In this document: positions 30,738 to 42,470 of the stretch, piece by piece
How the letters are laid out: every line of letters starts with the position of its first letter
Position numbering within the stretch: the first letter of the stretch is position 1
Origin: Prorocentrum cordatum
Lineage: Eukaryota > Sar > Dinophyceae > Prorocentrales > Prorocentraceae
Direction of reading: 5' to 3'
NCBI GenBank assembly: GCA_963575745.1
Contig: CAUYUJ010017869.1
Location: 157,910-221,909, forward strand
Length of the DNA stretch: 64,000 nt
The notes under the pieces: generated by a model
Told to the model about the DNA's origin: nothing
Seen by the model: only the letters and a program-made list of their open reading frames with translations
The model's database searches: none
Translations under genes and position numbers: made by a program

Positions 30738-31904
30738 TCATCCCCGCCCGCGCCGAGCGCCAAGCGCCCGCGCCAACGGCCCCGGCAATCCAGACACCTC
30801 GTCCACATACCCTGCGACACATACTTGCGGTAGAAACGATCTGCATTCTAGACGCCGAAGCTGGCGGCGTCGACGCATGCACTGCTCCTTCCCCTGCAGG
30901 TAGCAGCTTGCGCAGATGCGCTTCATCGCAACAGGGCCGTTCTTCCCTTCCTCAGCAGCAGCTTCATCTCCTTCTTCGGCGCCCCACTCTTCCAGCGCTT
31001 CTTCGCGCGCGATCTCCCCTTCCAGTTTCCGCCTGAGCCGCTCTGGCCCTACCGGGCTGCCGCGGGAGAACAGGAACGGGGAGAATGCCTGGAGCACGCA
31101 TAGTTTCAATAACAACCTGATTCTTGACAGGCAAACGTACGCGGCAATCTGCGCGGCCATCGAAACGTTGCTGGATGCGCGCTGAAGATCCGCGAGCGCC
31201 GCCTAAAGAGTGCCCCCCTGTATCATGCGCGCAGTCGATGCGAAGTCCGGGAGGAACCAGAAGCCCGCGCGCCGGGCCTGGATGTCTGTGCGCTTGTTGA
31301 CTGTCCACGTTCTGGACCTTCTCTTCAACGGATATATGCCAGGGCCAAGGTTGCCGACGTGCCACTCAGCCTCGGGGAAGCATAAGTACATGACGAGCGG
31401 CAGGGTTTCCAGAACGAACTCCTCCTCGATTCCTTCGAACCCACATTCGGGAGGAAGCGCCCATCCGTGAACAAATCCTTTTCGGCTTCTGTACAGCCGC
31501 CTGCTGCGGTCGACATTCTCAGCGAGGCGAATCGGCTGGCCCTTTGCGAGAGGATAGATGCTGGGCACGTGGCCCGCGCCCTGGTCGCGTCTTCGAAACC
31601 ATCCGGAGCGCTTCTCGTTGAGGGCCTCGCGGGGCGGGTCCCGATCGCCCAGACGCAGCGGCACGTCTTGGGCGCAGCACCGCGATAACTGCACGTTCTG
31701 CTGTTTCGCGAACTCCTTCGCCCGCAGGTTGGTGGCAAAGTACCTCGGAACGTTGAACGTGCACAATGCTGCCGCCCCAGTGAACGGCGGTCTGCGCAGC
31801 TCGGGATCCAGCAAAATAAGATCAGTCAGAACTCTGCGTCGCCGTTTGCGCTCTGCGCGGAACTGCTCGCACTCCGCTTCTTCGGATCGCAGGAAACTGG
31901 CCAC
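30738..31904 (-). pseudogene. Helitron helicase C-terminal domain, one in-frame TAG
   Basis: Reads a PIF1/Helitron helicase second RecA-like lobe: IYPLAKGQPIRLAENVDRS, a GWAL strand, ending in ASTARMIQGGTL, the SF1B motif V/VI region that contacts DNA and ATP. A TAG at 31203-31205 follows directly; the same frame continues with LADLQRASSNVSMAAQIAAYV and CLSRIRLLLKLCVLQAFSP to 30738, a C-terminal extension with scattered Cys. The stop sits inside conserved sequence, so it is a nonsense mutation or read-through rather than a native end. Confidence 0.78.
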
Positions 31905-31933
31905 GTCGTGGCAGCCTCGCAGGAAGTGCCCAT

Positions 31934-32986
31934 TCAGTCCGAGCGGAACTGGCCGATGACGGGGTCATCTTCGACTTTGACGGCGCGCGCGCACGGAGTG
32001 CCGCCACGTAACCTCGTGGGAGAGGTTAATGCAGGAGCCCGTGGAAGTAGCTGCAATCTCCTCTGGACGGGTCTCCGCATCTGCACTGCGCCAAGAAATT
32101 GTTGCACCACTCGTCGTCGCATCGCATCAGCTGAGTCAACTGCCAGAAGTTCGGGATGGTGTCTGGGCGTTCTGCTTCCCCCAAAAACAATTCCATGACT
32201 CTGCGCTTCCGCCAGGCAAGCATTGCGGGGAGGAGGCCAGGAACGTGCCTGCGACAGGGTGCAACTGCCAAAAATCTGCGCACATGATTGAGTTGACACC
32301 TCCGAACGCTCGCGCGGACTCTTGCGCCTCTTGGACTTTCCGCGCCTCACCTTGTAAGTGTTTTTGACCCGCGCTGCTTTCGTGACCTGTTCTCCCAGCT
32401 TGCCCAAGAGTTCTGCGTCCATCATGCTGACCTCATCGATGATCATTACGCGCAATGCCTGGCACTTCATGGAAGGCTTGTGCATGTCGCCCAATCGGGC
32501 CCCTCCATCGTTCCCGGCGGGCATGCCGCTCCAGCGGTGAACCGTGCGTCCGTTGATATGCGCGGCCATTGCGTTCTGGAATGCCAGGCAGACGAACTGG
32601 GACCCGTGCTCCCAGCGGAGGCCGTCCTCCATGAATTGTCTCATCCACGCGATCACAGCGCTCTTGCCCGTGCTGGGAAACCCATGGACCAGGTCGAGCA
32701 GAGGCTCGTCGGGGCCGCCGTTGATGCGACCGCTCGCCCGTTCCCGCCTCTCGGTTTTCAGCCGCTCGGCGAAGTGCTCGAGGAAGTCTTGCCGCTCACG
32801 GTTCTCCCCAGACATGATGGCGTTCAAAGCCTCGTCGATGACTCTGTCATTTCTGCTTGGGTTATACATTGCGTGCCCGCACCGCTTCTCGTTGAACGGG
32901 TCCTCGAACTTGTCTGTATCCTTGGTCTGCGTTGTCAACGCGTCCAGATGGTCCTGTACTCGTTCTCGAACATGTTGCCTGGGCAC
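31934..32986 (-). pseudogene. Helitron PIF1-type helicase, N-terminal lobe
   Basis: Walker A is DLVHGFPSTGKSAVI (about 32690-32650), motif Ia includes CLAFQNAMAAHINGRTVHRW, and Walker B is VMIIDEVSMMD (about 32450-32420). After about 32350 the open frame is out of phase: the continuation SPAMLAWRKRRVMELFLGEA-like sequence with FWQLTQLMRCDDEW lies in another frame (32283-32026). This is an SF1B DNA helicase that unwinds DNA during rolling-circle transposition. The catalytic motifs are intact but the frame is broken. Confidence 0.85.
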
Positions 32987-33049
32987 TTACGATCGCCGGC
33001 ATCGGCGGTGCACGCATCTGTTTTCCAAGCTCTCTCGCCGATGCGATGG

Positions 33050-33706
33050 CTACGCTGGAACTCCTGATTCCGATTGCGGGCGCGGCCTGCGGTCACGGCC
33101 TTCTTTTACGATATTGGGCGGAGCGCCGCCTTCGTCGGTTCTGCCGCCCCCCACCCCCCCACCCCCCGCCGCCCCCGCAGGCCCCGTCTCCGCGCCGAGC
33201 GCGCTGCTGCGAAGCAGTTCTTGGAATTTCTTACTGGGTACTTTCATCGGGGGCAGTTCCGACTCGTCCTCCGCGGCGTCGGCCTCGCTCTCCGCTTCGT
33301 CCGCCGCGCCTCCGGAGGCGGCAATCGTGTTCGGCTGGAAATTGAAATGCGCAATGTATCTGGCTGAGCGTTCGCTCACCACGTTTCCCCGCACGTGCTC
33401 TGACCACGCGCTCGCCCAGTCGATCTTGACTGGCGAGGAGACGGGAGGCGCGGCAGGTCTTGCCCAGTCAAGTTTCTCACGAACTCCAGACACCTGCTGC
33501 CCCGACGACTTCATGAGCACTTGCTGCAAAGACGCTTGCGTGAGACCCAGACAGCTGAGATGAGGCACTGTTGCGTCTCCAGCGAAGAGCGTCCACGGTC
33601 GGAAGAAGAGGCTGGCGTACTTCGCCTTGTACTCGGGCCCCTTGTTCACGGTCGGTAAAGCCTGGCCGTCGGTCACCACCACAACAAGTCTTGGCTTCTG
33701 AACCAA
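33050..33706 (-). pseudogene. Helitron linker region between Rep and helicase
   Basis: The 218-residue frame reads VVVTDGQALPTVNKGPEYKA, LFFRPWTLFAGDATVPHLSC and then an Ala/Glu/Gly-rich low-complexity tail. Position between Rep and helicase and the same strand identify it as part of the Helitron polyprotein. No catalytic motif is seen. The plus-strand 14-mer CGCGCCGAGCGCG (33191) lies within the low-complexity part. Confidence 0.5.
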
Positions 33707-33895
33707 CGCCCATGCGTGGCGGAAATCGCGGGTTTCTTTTGGAAACAGGAAAAGATCGCTTGAAACAGGAGGGTCAACTGCCGCGTAATGAACCCCAGGC
33801 CTGGCCGCGTGTTTGCCTCCGTTGTATTCCTACGTCTTTATGACCTGCTTCCCTGCCTCGGTCCATTCCATGCGCTCCAGTCCTTGGCGCGTCCG

Positions 33896-35140
33896 TTAAT
33901 AGCTGAGAATAAGCAGCGGAACGCAGCGCCACTGCTTCATGAACTCGCAGGGGCACAGCAGCCCCCCGGGATGCTCCAACGGTCGGTACCCACATGCGTG
34001 AATGTCGTCAGCTCTCGACCAATCCGTGCGCGCGTTCGATTTTGGCGCGGGCGGCACGGACGTCGCGCCTTCCCAGTCCTTCATATTGCTTTCTTGCGCT
34101 TCAAGGGCGCGCATCCACGATTTTCCGTCTGTGAACCGCGAGGGGAACGTCCGGATGCACTCTGGAAAGAGGTAGTCATTCGAGCAGTAATTGCGGCCGA
34201 GATTGAACACCTCCACGGCTCCGCGGCGCGTGCTGTTCATCTCCAGCTCTGTTACCAGTCTGCCGCTGGCCGCCCTGAACTGCGCTGCTTCGCCTCCCCC
34301 CTTAATGCTTTCTCTAAGTGTGCACAACTTGTCCACGCACTTTTTCGTCTCGAGCGTGCACGCCGGCTGGCGCTTCCCGATGCATCCGCCGAAGTAACCC
34401 ATCGCCACGTTCTGAGTGCGCTGCGCCGCTCGGGCTGCATTCCTGAAACTTCTCTTGTTCATGATGCACCGTTTTCTTCTGCAACATTGCTCGTGCGTCT
34501 TCTGGGCGATCGGAAGTCGACCATTCGGCTTCATATCGCTGTTGCTACCGGCAAATGCCACGCAGAGGCCGGGCACGCATCCGTTGACCCAGGCCTCATT
34601 GCGCATGCCGAGAGTCTACCCCAGCCAGTTGCGGGCGCCGATCGTCCGCAGCTTGAACTGCTTCGCGATGCCTTTACAGACGAGCAAGGGCGCCGTCATC
34701 CACTCTAGAGAGACCCGGTTTGTCCACGGCGCCTCGTGCTTGCACTATCTCTTGTTCCTCTTGCTCGCGCAGGCATTCAGGATCAGGCGCTGTTCCTGTT
34801 TCGTTTTCGGGTACACGACAAGACGGTGGATGCGGCGTTGGCAACGACTCATGTAATATCGTAACAACTTGTAGAAGCGTGCTCTAAATTCCGCCCCTTC
34901 GCTCGCGTTGGCGGGAGACGTCTTCTTATCCTGCGCCGAGCGCGTAGAAAACTCCGAAGCGTCGCGCGCGCATTTGCAGAGATAGCCCGACGGCCTTCGC
35001 AATTTGGACTCGCCCCAGCGTGGAGTGGTTCCAGAACATTCTGTCTTCTCAGAATGAGTGTGGAAAAATTTCCCCCAAGGACGCTCTGTCGCGGTTGAAC
35101 TGATGCACGCCCGGGTAACTCTCCCAGCAGAGCTCCCCAA
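33896..35140 (-). pseudogene. Helitron Rep distal part
   Basis: Two frames carry it. 35140-34745 reads KFFHTHSEKTECSG ... RFYKLLRYYMSRCQRRIH. 34606-33896 reads EAWVNGCVPGLCVAFAGSNS, then GYFGGCIGKRQPAC followed by CVDKLCTLRE, and NYCSNDYLFPECIRTF. The GYxxxxxxK block occupies the place of the catalytic-tyrosine region of Helitron Rep proteins; that equivalence is inferred from order. The two frames are separated by at least one frameshift near 34700. Confidence 0.6.
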
Positions 35141-35150
35141 GGAAATGTTT

Positions 35151-37118
35151 TTAATCCTCTGCTTGCACCAGGCCCTCCTCGAGCTTCTCCGCTATCTGCT
35201 TGAGCGTGGCGCACTGGTGCAGACGCTGCACGTACATGAAGAAACGGTAATGCAATCCCCCGGTAGTCTCCTGCGCCTCGACGGATCCGAACAAGGCGTC
35301 GACGCGACCGGCAATGCCTCCCATTGGCTCCGCGGAACTGCCCAGGGAGTCCTGACAGGGCCACGCGGTCCCCGAACAGCGAGGGCAATCCGGACATATC
35401 CGCACGCCCAGCATTGTGGCCAGGACGGTTCTGAACTGCACGAAGAAAGCGTTGACTGCGGACGGGGGGTCCTCCGCAAAAAATAAGCGCCGCAAGTCGT
35501 ACCCTGGAACCTCGCAGTAGACTTCGTCGTCTGACTGCACGTCGGCCCCTTCGAACCTATCTTCCGACGTCGGCCCCAGGCTCGGCGCGTCTTTGCCAGC
35601 CCGCGTCCTTCTGTTTCCGACGGCGAAAAAAAAAGGTCGCCCCGGCGATACCTCATCAGCCTGCATGCCATGTAGTTGTGCCTCTCTCCCGGAGTGATCG
35701 AGCAGAGAATGCCGCTCCCGTAATTCACGCAAACCCAACGCCCCAAATGGCCAATCTTCGCCCGTACTTCTTGCGCGCCTGGGACGACGCCGCAACGAAA
35801 ACGGAAGTCTGCTAAGAGCTTCCGCTGCAGAGGGCTCAGGTTTTCAGCGAAAGGCAACTTGCTGGCATCATTGTTAATCCTGCCCTTCGGGTCGATAAAT
35901 TTGCCTTCCCCGAGCTTCTCAAACAGGTCTGCCGCGACAATGGCTGCGTCCGTGTCGACCACCTTGCCGCTCTTAGCATCCTGCGAGCTTGTCTTCACGC
36001 TGAGGCCCGCCCCTAGATTGACGCACTCTCGGAAGAGCAAATTCCACAGAGCGGGCACGAACCCCCAGCGTCGGCGGAACTGGCCCTCTACCCGCTGCCG
36101 GAGTTTTTCGGCGCACGCGGGACCCACTGTAAAAGATGCGGAGGGGGGTGCGTTCTCCGCAGAGCGCGACTGCAACGAGCGCCACATTTCAGGCAGAAGT
36201 TCGCGGTTCCCACGTCTGGGGAGGTCTCTGTCTCCTGGTCTACGCCAGCGAGGCTTGCGCGGGACATCGTGGCCGCCGACCGCGCAGGGCAGGGTGCAAG
36301 GGAAAGCCATGCCCAAATACCAGGAATTGAACTGGTCCGTCATCTCCGTGCCGGTCGTGATCTGGAGATCCCCGAACTTGTCGAAGACCCGCTTGCAATT
36401 TTCATGGACGTTGGCCTGCCTGCGACTGCTTCGCTCAGGAACGATGTGATGTGGCCGTGTTGTCCTTTCCCACTCCCGCGCGCTCTTGGGCGCCTCGGGA
36501 GGGGTCGCCACTTTGACCTGCACGATGGGCCCCCTGGCACTCTGCACGCGTCGAACAGCCTCCTCCCCCGCCTTCGGCATGAACCGAACAGCGCCGCACT
36601 TGCCCGGATACTTCTGCATGTATCGCTCGCGCAAACGGGCGCCCACCATGGACTCAGAGCTGACACCGTCCATGTCGTGCCCAGGATACCCGGTCTCGCG
36701 CATGATGTACATCAATTCTTCCAGCACATCAATGCGCAAGGTCAGGCCCTTAAGATGAAGCGCGAAATCTTTGCTACCGCCCACGATGTGCACATTGCCC
36801 AGCATGGCGAGGATCTCTTCGCTGTGCGGCAGACCCAGCTCTTCCTGCAGCATCCGCATGTTCCTCGGTCCACTACTGCTTGCATGCCGGCTCGCCTGGC
36901 GACAGGACTTCTCCATGTCTTCCCAAGGTATGGAAAAGCTGAACAAGTTTCCCTTCGCTTGCGTTCTGCCTTCTGGCTTCCCTAAGGGTACGTTGATGAG
37001 GCTGCCGAAAGAAACTTCCAGATAGTAGACGAGCGCAGTGCTCCAGACCGCGCAGCAGGCGGCGCATTCCAACCAAGCGACGTCTTTCTTGACAATGTAA
37101 TGAATGCACGTGGCCGTA
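35151..37118 (-). pseudogene. Helitron N-terminal middle region and Rep HUH-like region
   Basis: The frame from about 37108 reads HYIVKKDVAWLECAACCAVW, then LFSFSIPWEDMEKSCRQ, VHIVGGSKDFALHLKGL, GTEMTDQFNSWYLGMAFPCT, and later VNYGSGILCSITPGERHNYM (about 35730-35690). A shift near 35600 leads to a second frame (35795-35151): PPSAVNAFFVQFRTVLATML, CPDCPRC, AEPMGGIAGRVDALFGSVEA, GGLHYRFFMYVQRLHQ. The last is where the Rep His-hydrophobic-His metal motif is expected; here it reads HYR, so one His is absent. Long, conserved and clearly one protein, but shifted. Confidence 0.72.
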
Positions 37119-37144
37119 GCAGTGCTCATTGCTGAATTGCGAAT
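37119..37144 (+). repeat. Left target duplication and terminal inverted repeat of the 20.4-kb insert
   Basis: 37119-37132 is GCAGTGCTCATTGC, repeated at 57576-57589. 37133-37144 is TGAATTGCGAAT, whose reverse complement closes the insert at 57564-57575. Beyond 12 bp the termini stay similar (GGGACGTTCG against GGGGTTTTCG). Because GC flanks both sides, the duplication could be read as 10 bp (AGTGCTCATT) with a 14-bp inverted repeat starting GC. Confidence 0.88.
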
Positions 37145-37930
37145 GGGACGTTCGGCGAGACGATTCGCCGACCACAGAGGCACTCCGCCGCCCGAAACCG
37201 CAAAACCAGCCAACACAAGCCAAACGGCGACGAAACAGCGGGAGTCAGAAACAATCGCGCCTACGCGCTTACCGCGGCCGAGGACGAAAGGACATCGCGC
37301 GCGCGCGCCAACCGCAGGGCTGAAACCGACGTGCTGGGCCGAGCCCGTGGGCGCGACAGTTACAGGTGGGGACTGCCCCTCGCCGAAGGGGGAGGAGGGG
37401 AAGGAGGAGAAGGAGGGGGAGGAGAGGGAGGGGGAAGCGGGCGGCGAGGGATGGTTCAGGGGCCGCGGGCACCGAGGGATATTTTAAGGGCCGCGGGCAC
37501 CGAGGGATGTTTTAGGGGCCAGCCCCTGCCCCCCCCCCTCTCTTCGAGAGCCTTGGAGGCACCCTTCCCCCCCATCTTCTTCGGCGGTTGGGCCTGGTTG
37601 TTTTTGGAAATCCTGGCATTGGCGCTCGGCTTTTCCTGCCGCTGAGCTTCCGCCTTTCCCTCTCCGAGGCCCTGGAGGCTTCTTTCTCTTCCCTGGTGGC
37701 AGGGGGCCTTTTTCGTGTGAAGGGGATTCCCCCCTGCGCATCGGGCGCCTGCGCGCGGCGGCCGCCGCGGGCCGCGCGCTGCCGGCCACGTCGGAGAGAC
37801 ATAGGGCCGCTAGCACCCGAGCATTCGAGGGGGAGGGGGAGGAGGAGGAGGAAAGCGGAAGGCTCTCGGCCCAATATGCACCAACCCAAGACGATTCCCA
37901 GGGGCTTCCCAGGGCGCGGATTTGTGCTGC
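37145..37930. other. No gene seen: G-rich subterminal region
   Basis: Contains GGAGG tracts (37385-37435) and two copies of a short repeat GGGCCGCGGGCACCGAGGGA (about 37460-37515). The rest is unique. Open frames have no recognisable content. Confidence 0.5.
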
Positions 37931-38322
37931 ACTTGCCAACCAGTCAACCCAACGAGCCCGACCAGCCAATCAACCAGCCAACCAGCCCGACCAATCAACC
38001 AACCAACCAGCCAACCAACCAGCCAACCAACCAGCCAACCAGCCAACCAGCCCAACCAGCCAACCAACCAACCAGCCAATCAACCACCAACCAGCCAATC
38101 AATCAACCAACCAACCAGCCCAACCAACTTTGCGCGGGACACCTGCTGGAGGGCAGTTTAGGTCACCCGTCCAACTTTTGCGCGGGACACCTGCTGGAGG
38201 GCAGTTCAGGTCACCCGTCCAACTTTTGCGCGGGACACCTGCTGGAGGGCAGCTCAGGTCACCCGTCCAACTTTTGCGCGGGACACCTGCTGGAGGGCAG
38301 TTTAGGTCACCCTAGGTCCAGG
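37931..38322 (+). repeat. (CAACCAGC)n minisatellite followed by four 48-bp repeats
   Basis: 37935-38130 is an AACCAGCCAACC-type array. From 38131 a 48-bp unit beginning TGCGCGGGACACCTGCTGGA recurs at 38179, 38227 and 38275, then runs into AGGTCCAGGCGTGCGATGGG. The same two blocks in the same order (array, then CACCTGCTGGAGGGC...AGGTCCAGACGTGC) form the units at 47.9-50.1 kb, so this is a member of that family with its middle part amplified. Confidence 0.88.
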
Positions 38323-38339
38323 CGTGCGATGGGCGAAAC

Positions 38340-39390
38340 CCGAGAGAATTATTCACTGAGTGGAGCTCCCCGTATGTGCATTCATTAGCATGGACCCGCC
38401 AGCCGCGAGCGTCTAGGCGCAAGAATGTTCGAGTATCATTGGCTGGAGTACGGTCTGGGAGGGAATCTAATTGTGACTGGGTTGGAGTGTGAATGAGTTT
38501 CAGTAGTATCAGGTCTCTGCACCTGAGCTTGGGGTTTCCTGGGGCCTCTTGAAACCTCTTGGGGCTTCCTGTAGCCTCCTGGGGTCTCGTGTGGCCTCTG
38601 GGGGCCTCATGGAGCCTCCTAGGGCATCCTGGGGAGGATTCGTGCCCCAGGAGAGGCCCAACCTGTAGGAACAGAGGTACATAAAACATGGCGGGTTGGA
38701 GCCACAGGCGAAGGGTAATATATCGGAACACACGTAAACCATCAAGGAATTGTGTTGTAGGGGAGGTTGAGTTTGTAGGAACATACGTACAACACTGTAC
38801 AACACTTAGGAGTGGATGCGCAGGAATAGGGCATTCTATATAAACATACGCACAGCACTTCGGATTCGTGCTCCAGGGGGGGGGGGGGGGGGCAATCTAT
38901 AGGAGCACGCGTACAGCACATGGGATTGGAGCCACTCCTGTGGCCTTCTGGGGCCTCCTACTCCTGGGGGCTCGTGGGGTTTCTGGTTTCCTGGAACCTC
39001 TTGGAGCCCCTTAGGGCCTCCTGGGGTCTCCTGTGGTCCTCTGGGGGTTCCTGTGGTCGTTTGTGGCCTTATGGTGCATCCTGGAGCCTGCTGGAGCATC
39101 CTGTGGCAGCCTAGCAGGATCCGTGGCCTCATGTGGCCAGCACAATAAGCAAGCCGCTCGACACATCCGTAAGATCTGGCACCCCTGGGGTGCGAAAGCC
39201 AGCGCCTCGCTCGAGATATCCTCAAGATCTGCTGCGAAAGCGGACGATGTCGGGCATGCAACCAGGCACATTATTCGATACACCCCCGCCATCTAGGCGC
39301 GAACGGGAGAGTGAGGTACCCCCTGGGAGCTCCCCCTTGGGGGTGTTGAAACCCGCGCTTCGCTCGATACATTCTCAGACTTTGCTCCGC

Positions 39391-39451
<61 letters not shown>

Positions 39452-39480
39452 AGCATCAGCAGCAGCAGCAGCAGCAACAT
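38340..39480 (+). repeat. Composite interspersed repeat, copy A (ends in (CAT)n)
   Basis: Order: ATTCACTGAGTGGAGCTCCC start, a tract of CCTCCTGGGGCCT-like units (about 38520-39120, with an internal second round), the block CGCTCGAGATATCCTCAAGA, CGATACA, then (CAT)n at 39393-39440 and CAG runs. The same order appears at 54279-55090, which lies inside an intron. The G-run at 38877-38892 interrupts the middle. Confidence 0.78.
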
Positions 39481-39932
39481 CATCACCATCACCATGACCG
39501 TCACAATCAGCATCAGCATCATCAGCATCATCGCCACCACCACCATGGCATAACAGAGCATAACGTAGCATACCATAACGTACCGCAACCTAACATATTT
39601 CGCTTGGGCCTTTGAGAGGCCTGGACAGAGGTCCGCTAGCCAGTAACTCCAGTAACTCCTCCTCCACCTCCTCCTCCTCCTCCTCCTACCTCCTCCTCCT
39701 CCTCCTCCTCCTCCTCCTCCTCCTCCTCCTACCTCCTCCTCCTCGGTCCCCTCATCATCCTCCTCCCCCTCCTCATCCGCCCTCTCCTTTTCCTCCTCCT
39801 CATCATCTTCCTCCTAACTACTCCTCCCAAGAAGTCCCCAGGGCCCCAGGAAGACCAAGATCCCAAGCGTCCCAAGTGGCCCCCTAGGATGATCGACTCT
39901 CCGTTCGCACCACACCCTGAGGCACGATTCAC
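39481..39932 (+). repeat. (CAT)n tail and (CCT)n microsatellite
   Basis: 39481-39610 continues the CAT/CAC-rich tail. 39655-39820 is a CTCCTCCTC run with minor breaks. His- and Leu/Ser-rich translations from this stretch are artefacts. Confidence 0.9.
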
Positions 39933-42333
39933 TCACGATTGATCTGACAACGGCGCCGCCGCTGCCGCCGCCGGCTGCAAGCTCTGGCTGACCGCCTCAG
40001 CCGTGTTCTTCGCCTCCCCCTCTGGGCACAACTGCCCCCACCCCTTGACCTGCTCGCAGACGTCCAGGGGCAGGCCCTGGAGGAAGCTGAGCCTCAAGCC
40101 GTGGCACGGATCCTTCGTGATCTCCCAGACGAGGTAGTGGGGCGGCATCACCAGCAACGAATTCTCAACGGCATTGGTGCCCACCAGGAACGGCTTCATC
40201 TTGCCGAGGTCGTCTTCGGAAATCTCCTTGAGGGCCCAGGTCTGCAGGCTCGCGGCGTTGATGTCGTCAACCTTCGTGCTGGCATGATCCTTCGCGAAAG
40301 CCAGGAGCTCGCCACACGGCGCGGCGATGGCCATCCTTTCGCCACCAACCTGGAAACGGGCCGTCGGCAAACAGTTGAAGTCTGGCCCGAAGGTGTTCTG
40401 CTTCCCAGCCACGCCGTACATCGAGACTCCCATCTTCGCGGCCAATTCCGATGACACTTCCTTTGGGGCAACTGGGAGATGCTCGAATAATTTGTTGATC
40501 GCGCCAGCGATGTCCTCCTTGCCGTTGCACTTCAGCTTGCAGTGCGCTCGCCCAGATACCTTCACTGGGGTTGAAGACAAATACCCCTGCTTGAAGATGT
40601 CGAGGTTCGTCTTAACTTCGGCCCCATTCGCGCTCACAATGAACTCCATGATCGAGCTGCACTTCTTCACGATGAACGGCTTGGTGAGGTCGGGCTTGTC
40701 ACTGAGAGCATCGGCGTCGGACTCGTATGCGTGCATCGGCTGAGCGTAGCTAAAGCCCTTCTCGAACATGGCGCCCGCGTCCTGCTTCGCGGCCGGCTGC
40801 TGCTGCTGCTGCTGCTTGGCAGCCGTCTTGGCAGCCGTCCTTATCTTCTTCTGTTCGTCTCTCGCTTTCTGTCTTTCCTCAGCTTTCTTCCTAGCCTCTT
40901 CCGCCTTTTGCGCCTTCTTCTTCTGGGTCTCGCGATCCTTCATGGCGGCCTTCAGCTCAGCGGATGCAGCGGCGAGAGACGATGCCAGCTCAGTGTATGC
41001 GACTTCGATGTCATTGAGCTGCAACTCCATCTGTTTGAGCTCATCTGGTGCCTTGGCCGCCTTCAACTCCAGAATCTTCGCGTGGAAAACTCGCAGCGTC
41101 ACCAACTTCTCTGGGGATCCGCACGGCTTATGCTCCATCGAGGAGAGGGCATCCCTCATGCGCTGGACGGTGTCGTCGAGGTCCGGCGGGGCTGGCGGCG
41201 AATCAGGCACATCCCCCCCGTAGCCCTCGATCACGATGTTCGCCAAGCTCAGCCTCTCTCGAACAACGGCCTTGTATTCCTCTGCGTCAGTCGCGTCCTT
41301 AAGTTCTTCCACATCTGCCACTTTTCATCCTGGCAACCGCATGCTTCAGCGAGGGCTGCACCTTGAACACCAGCGCACTTTTCCAAGAGTCGTGGGCTCG
41401 CAAGCGGATGAGCGACAAGTCGCCCTTCTTGCTGTCGCTACCCTGTCCCCCACTGGCGCCGCCGCCGCCCCCCGCCGAGCCGCTGGGCGTAGCCTTGGGG
41501 GCAGTCTTGCGCTTCACAGGGGTCCTGAGGTCGTCGTCGTCGTCGTCATCGGAAGCCTGGCCGTCGGTGGGAGCTGCCCTCTTACCAGCACTGGAAGACG
41601 CAGCCCCGTTCTTCTCCGCGTAGAGCTTGAAACCCTCGTCGGTGTCGACCGCCATGTCCCCGCTCTTCGCCTCCTTGCTGACCCGCTCGGCTCGATGGCC
41701 ACCCTTGGTCTCTTTAAACTCGTTGATGAAGGTCTTCACCCTGACTCGAACCCTCTCTGGATACTTCTTGTTGTCACCGTCCAAGTCGTAGTCAGTGGTG
41801 CCCTTGTACTTCTTCACAGCCTCGTTCCACTTTTCGGTGATCTCCTGCGGGGTGAACTTCTTTTTCAAGTAGAACTCTTCGTGTTCGAAGAGGTCCATCA
41901 TTTGGCTCTCATCGCCCGCCTGACTCACATCGGACTTCTCCATGATCTCAACCAGTCGGGCAAGCTTGTAGATTGGTCGGGTCTTACCACGCCCGCGCGA
42001 AGCACACGTCAACTTGTAGTCGTTCAGCATTTTCCTGAAGATCACGGGATTCTTCAAGCCATCTTCGTACTTATCCAGCCACCCGTTGATCTGCGCATCT
42101 TTTTTCATGGCATCCATCTCGCGCTTGTCGTCGTGGCAGACCGGGTTGTTGCCGCAGCATGCCCTCTCGGGGTCCAAGCAGATGAAGCACACCTTCTTGG
42201 CCGCCTTGGCACTGGGAGCGGCGCCGCTGCCGCGGCGGCTGGCGGCAGATCCCTTGCCTCTCTTCCCGCCAGGCGCACCCTCGGGAGGAAGAGCCGCCTC
42301 CTCCGCCTCGAAGTCCATGGCACCTTCTGCCAT
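39933..42333 (-). CDS. Unknown protein: Cys/His cluster, acidic and coiled-coil segments
   Basis: ATG at 42333 (AEGAMDFEAEEAALPPEG). Early on comes a Cys/His cluster, CFICLDPERACCGNNPVCHD, with zinc-binding potential, then a helical charged region (FTPQEITEKWNEAVKKYKG), a poly-Asp patch (41560-41540), and near 41330 a one-base shift in an AAAA run. The frame continues with VEELKDATDAEEY, a long coiled coil (KDRETQKKKAQKAEEARKKA, about 40950-40850), a CAG-encoded Gln run, and a globular C-terminal half (EFIVSANGAEVKTNLDIFK, VSMYGVAGKQNTFGPDF) to 39933, about 800 residues. I do not recognise it. It lies just downstream of the methyltransferase gene on the same strand within the 20.4-kb element. 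A partner role with that enzyme or the transposase is a guess. Confidence 0.6.
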
Positions 42334-42394
42334 GGTGGTGGCTTTCGATGGTCCGTATGCCCAACTGCTTGCCTGAGTAATTACGGCTATGGGG

Positions 42395-42470
42395 CCAATG
42401 TTTGATTTGGGCAATGTTTGATCATGATTTGGGCAATGTTTGACTTGGGCCATGGGTTTCATTGGAGCAA
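42395..42470 (+). repeat. TTTGGGCAATGTTTGA short tandem repeat
   Basis: The unit GATTTGGGCAATGTTTGATC occurs twice (about 42405-42445) with decayed neighbours (GACTTGGGCCATGGG, GGAGCAATGCGTGATC). It sits directly upstream of the gene that starts at 42333, so it would lie in its promoter or 5' leader. Confidence 0.7.

Larger units (their letters stand above)
30738..37132 (-). mobile_element. Helitron-type element, C-terminal half (Rep and helicase)
   Basis: Minus-strand coding segments in order: IHYIVKKDVAWLECAACC (from about 37108), a Rep-like region, GYFGGCIGKRQPAC, a linker and a PIF1-type helicase ending near 30738. The first codons at 37132 continue the frame that breaks off at 57576 on the other side of a 20.4-kb insertion, as both copies of the 14-bp target duplication encode the same residues. 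Frameshifts and a TAG (31203-31205) mark it as decayed. I could not find a convincing Helitron 3' hairpin/CTRR terminus, so the left boundary is only the end of recognisable coding sequence. Confidence 0.82.

Noticed and set aside
38131-38322. CRISPR-like direct repeats of 48 bp
   Set aside because: The units are contiguous and nearly identical over their whole length with no variable spacers; eukaryotic minisatellite.
39133-39615. Poly-His and poly-Asp/Met frames over the (CAT)n tract
   Set aside because: Pure microsatellite translations, as also at 54787-55377.
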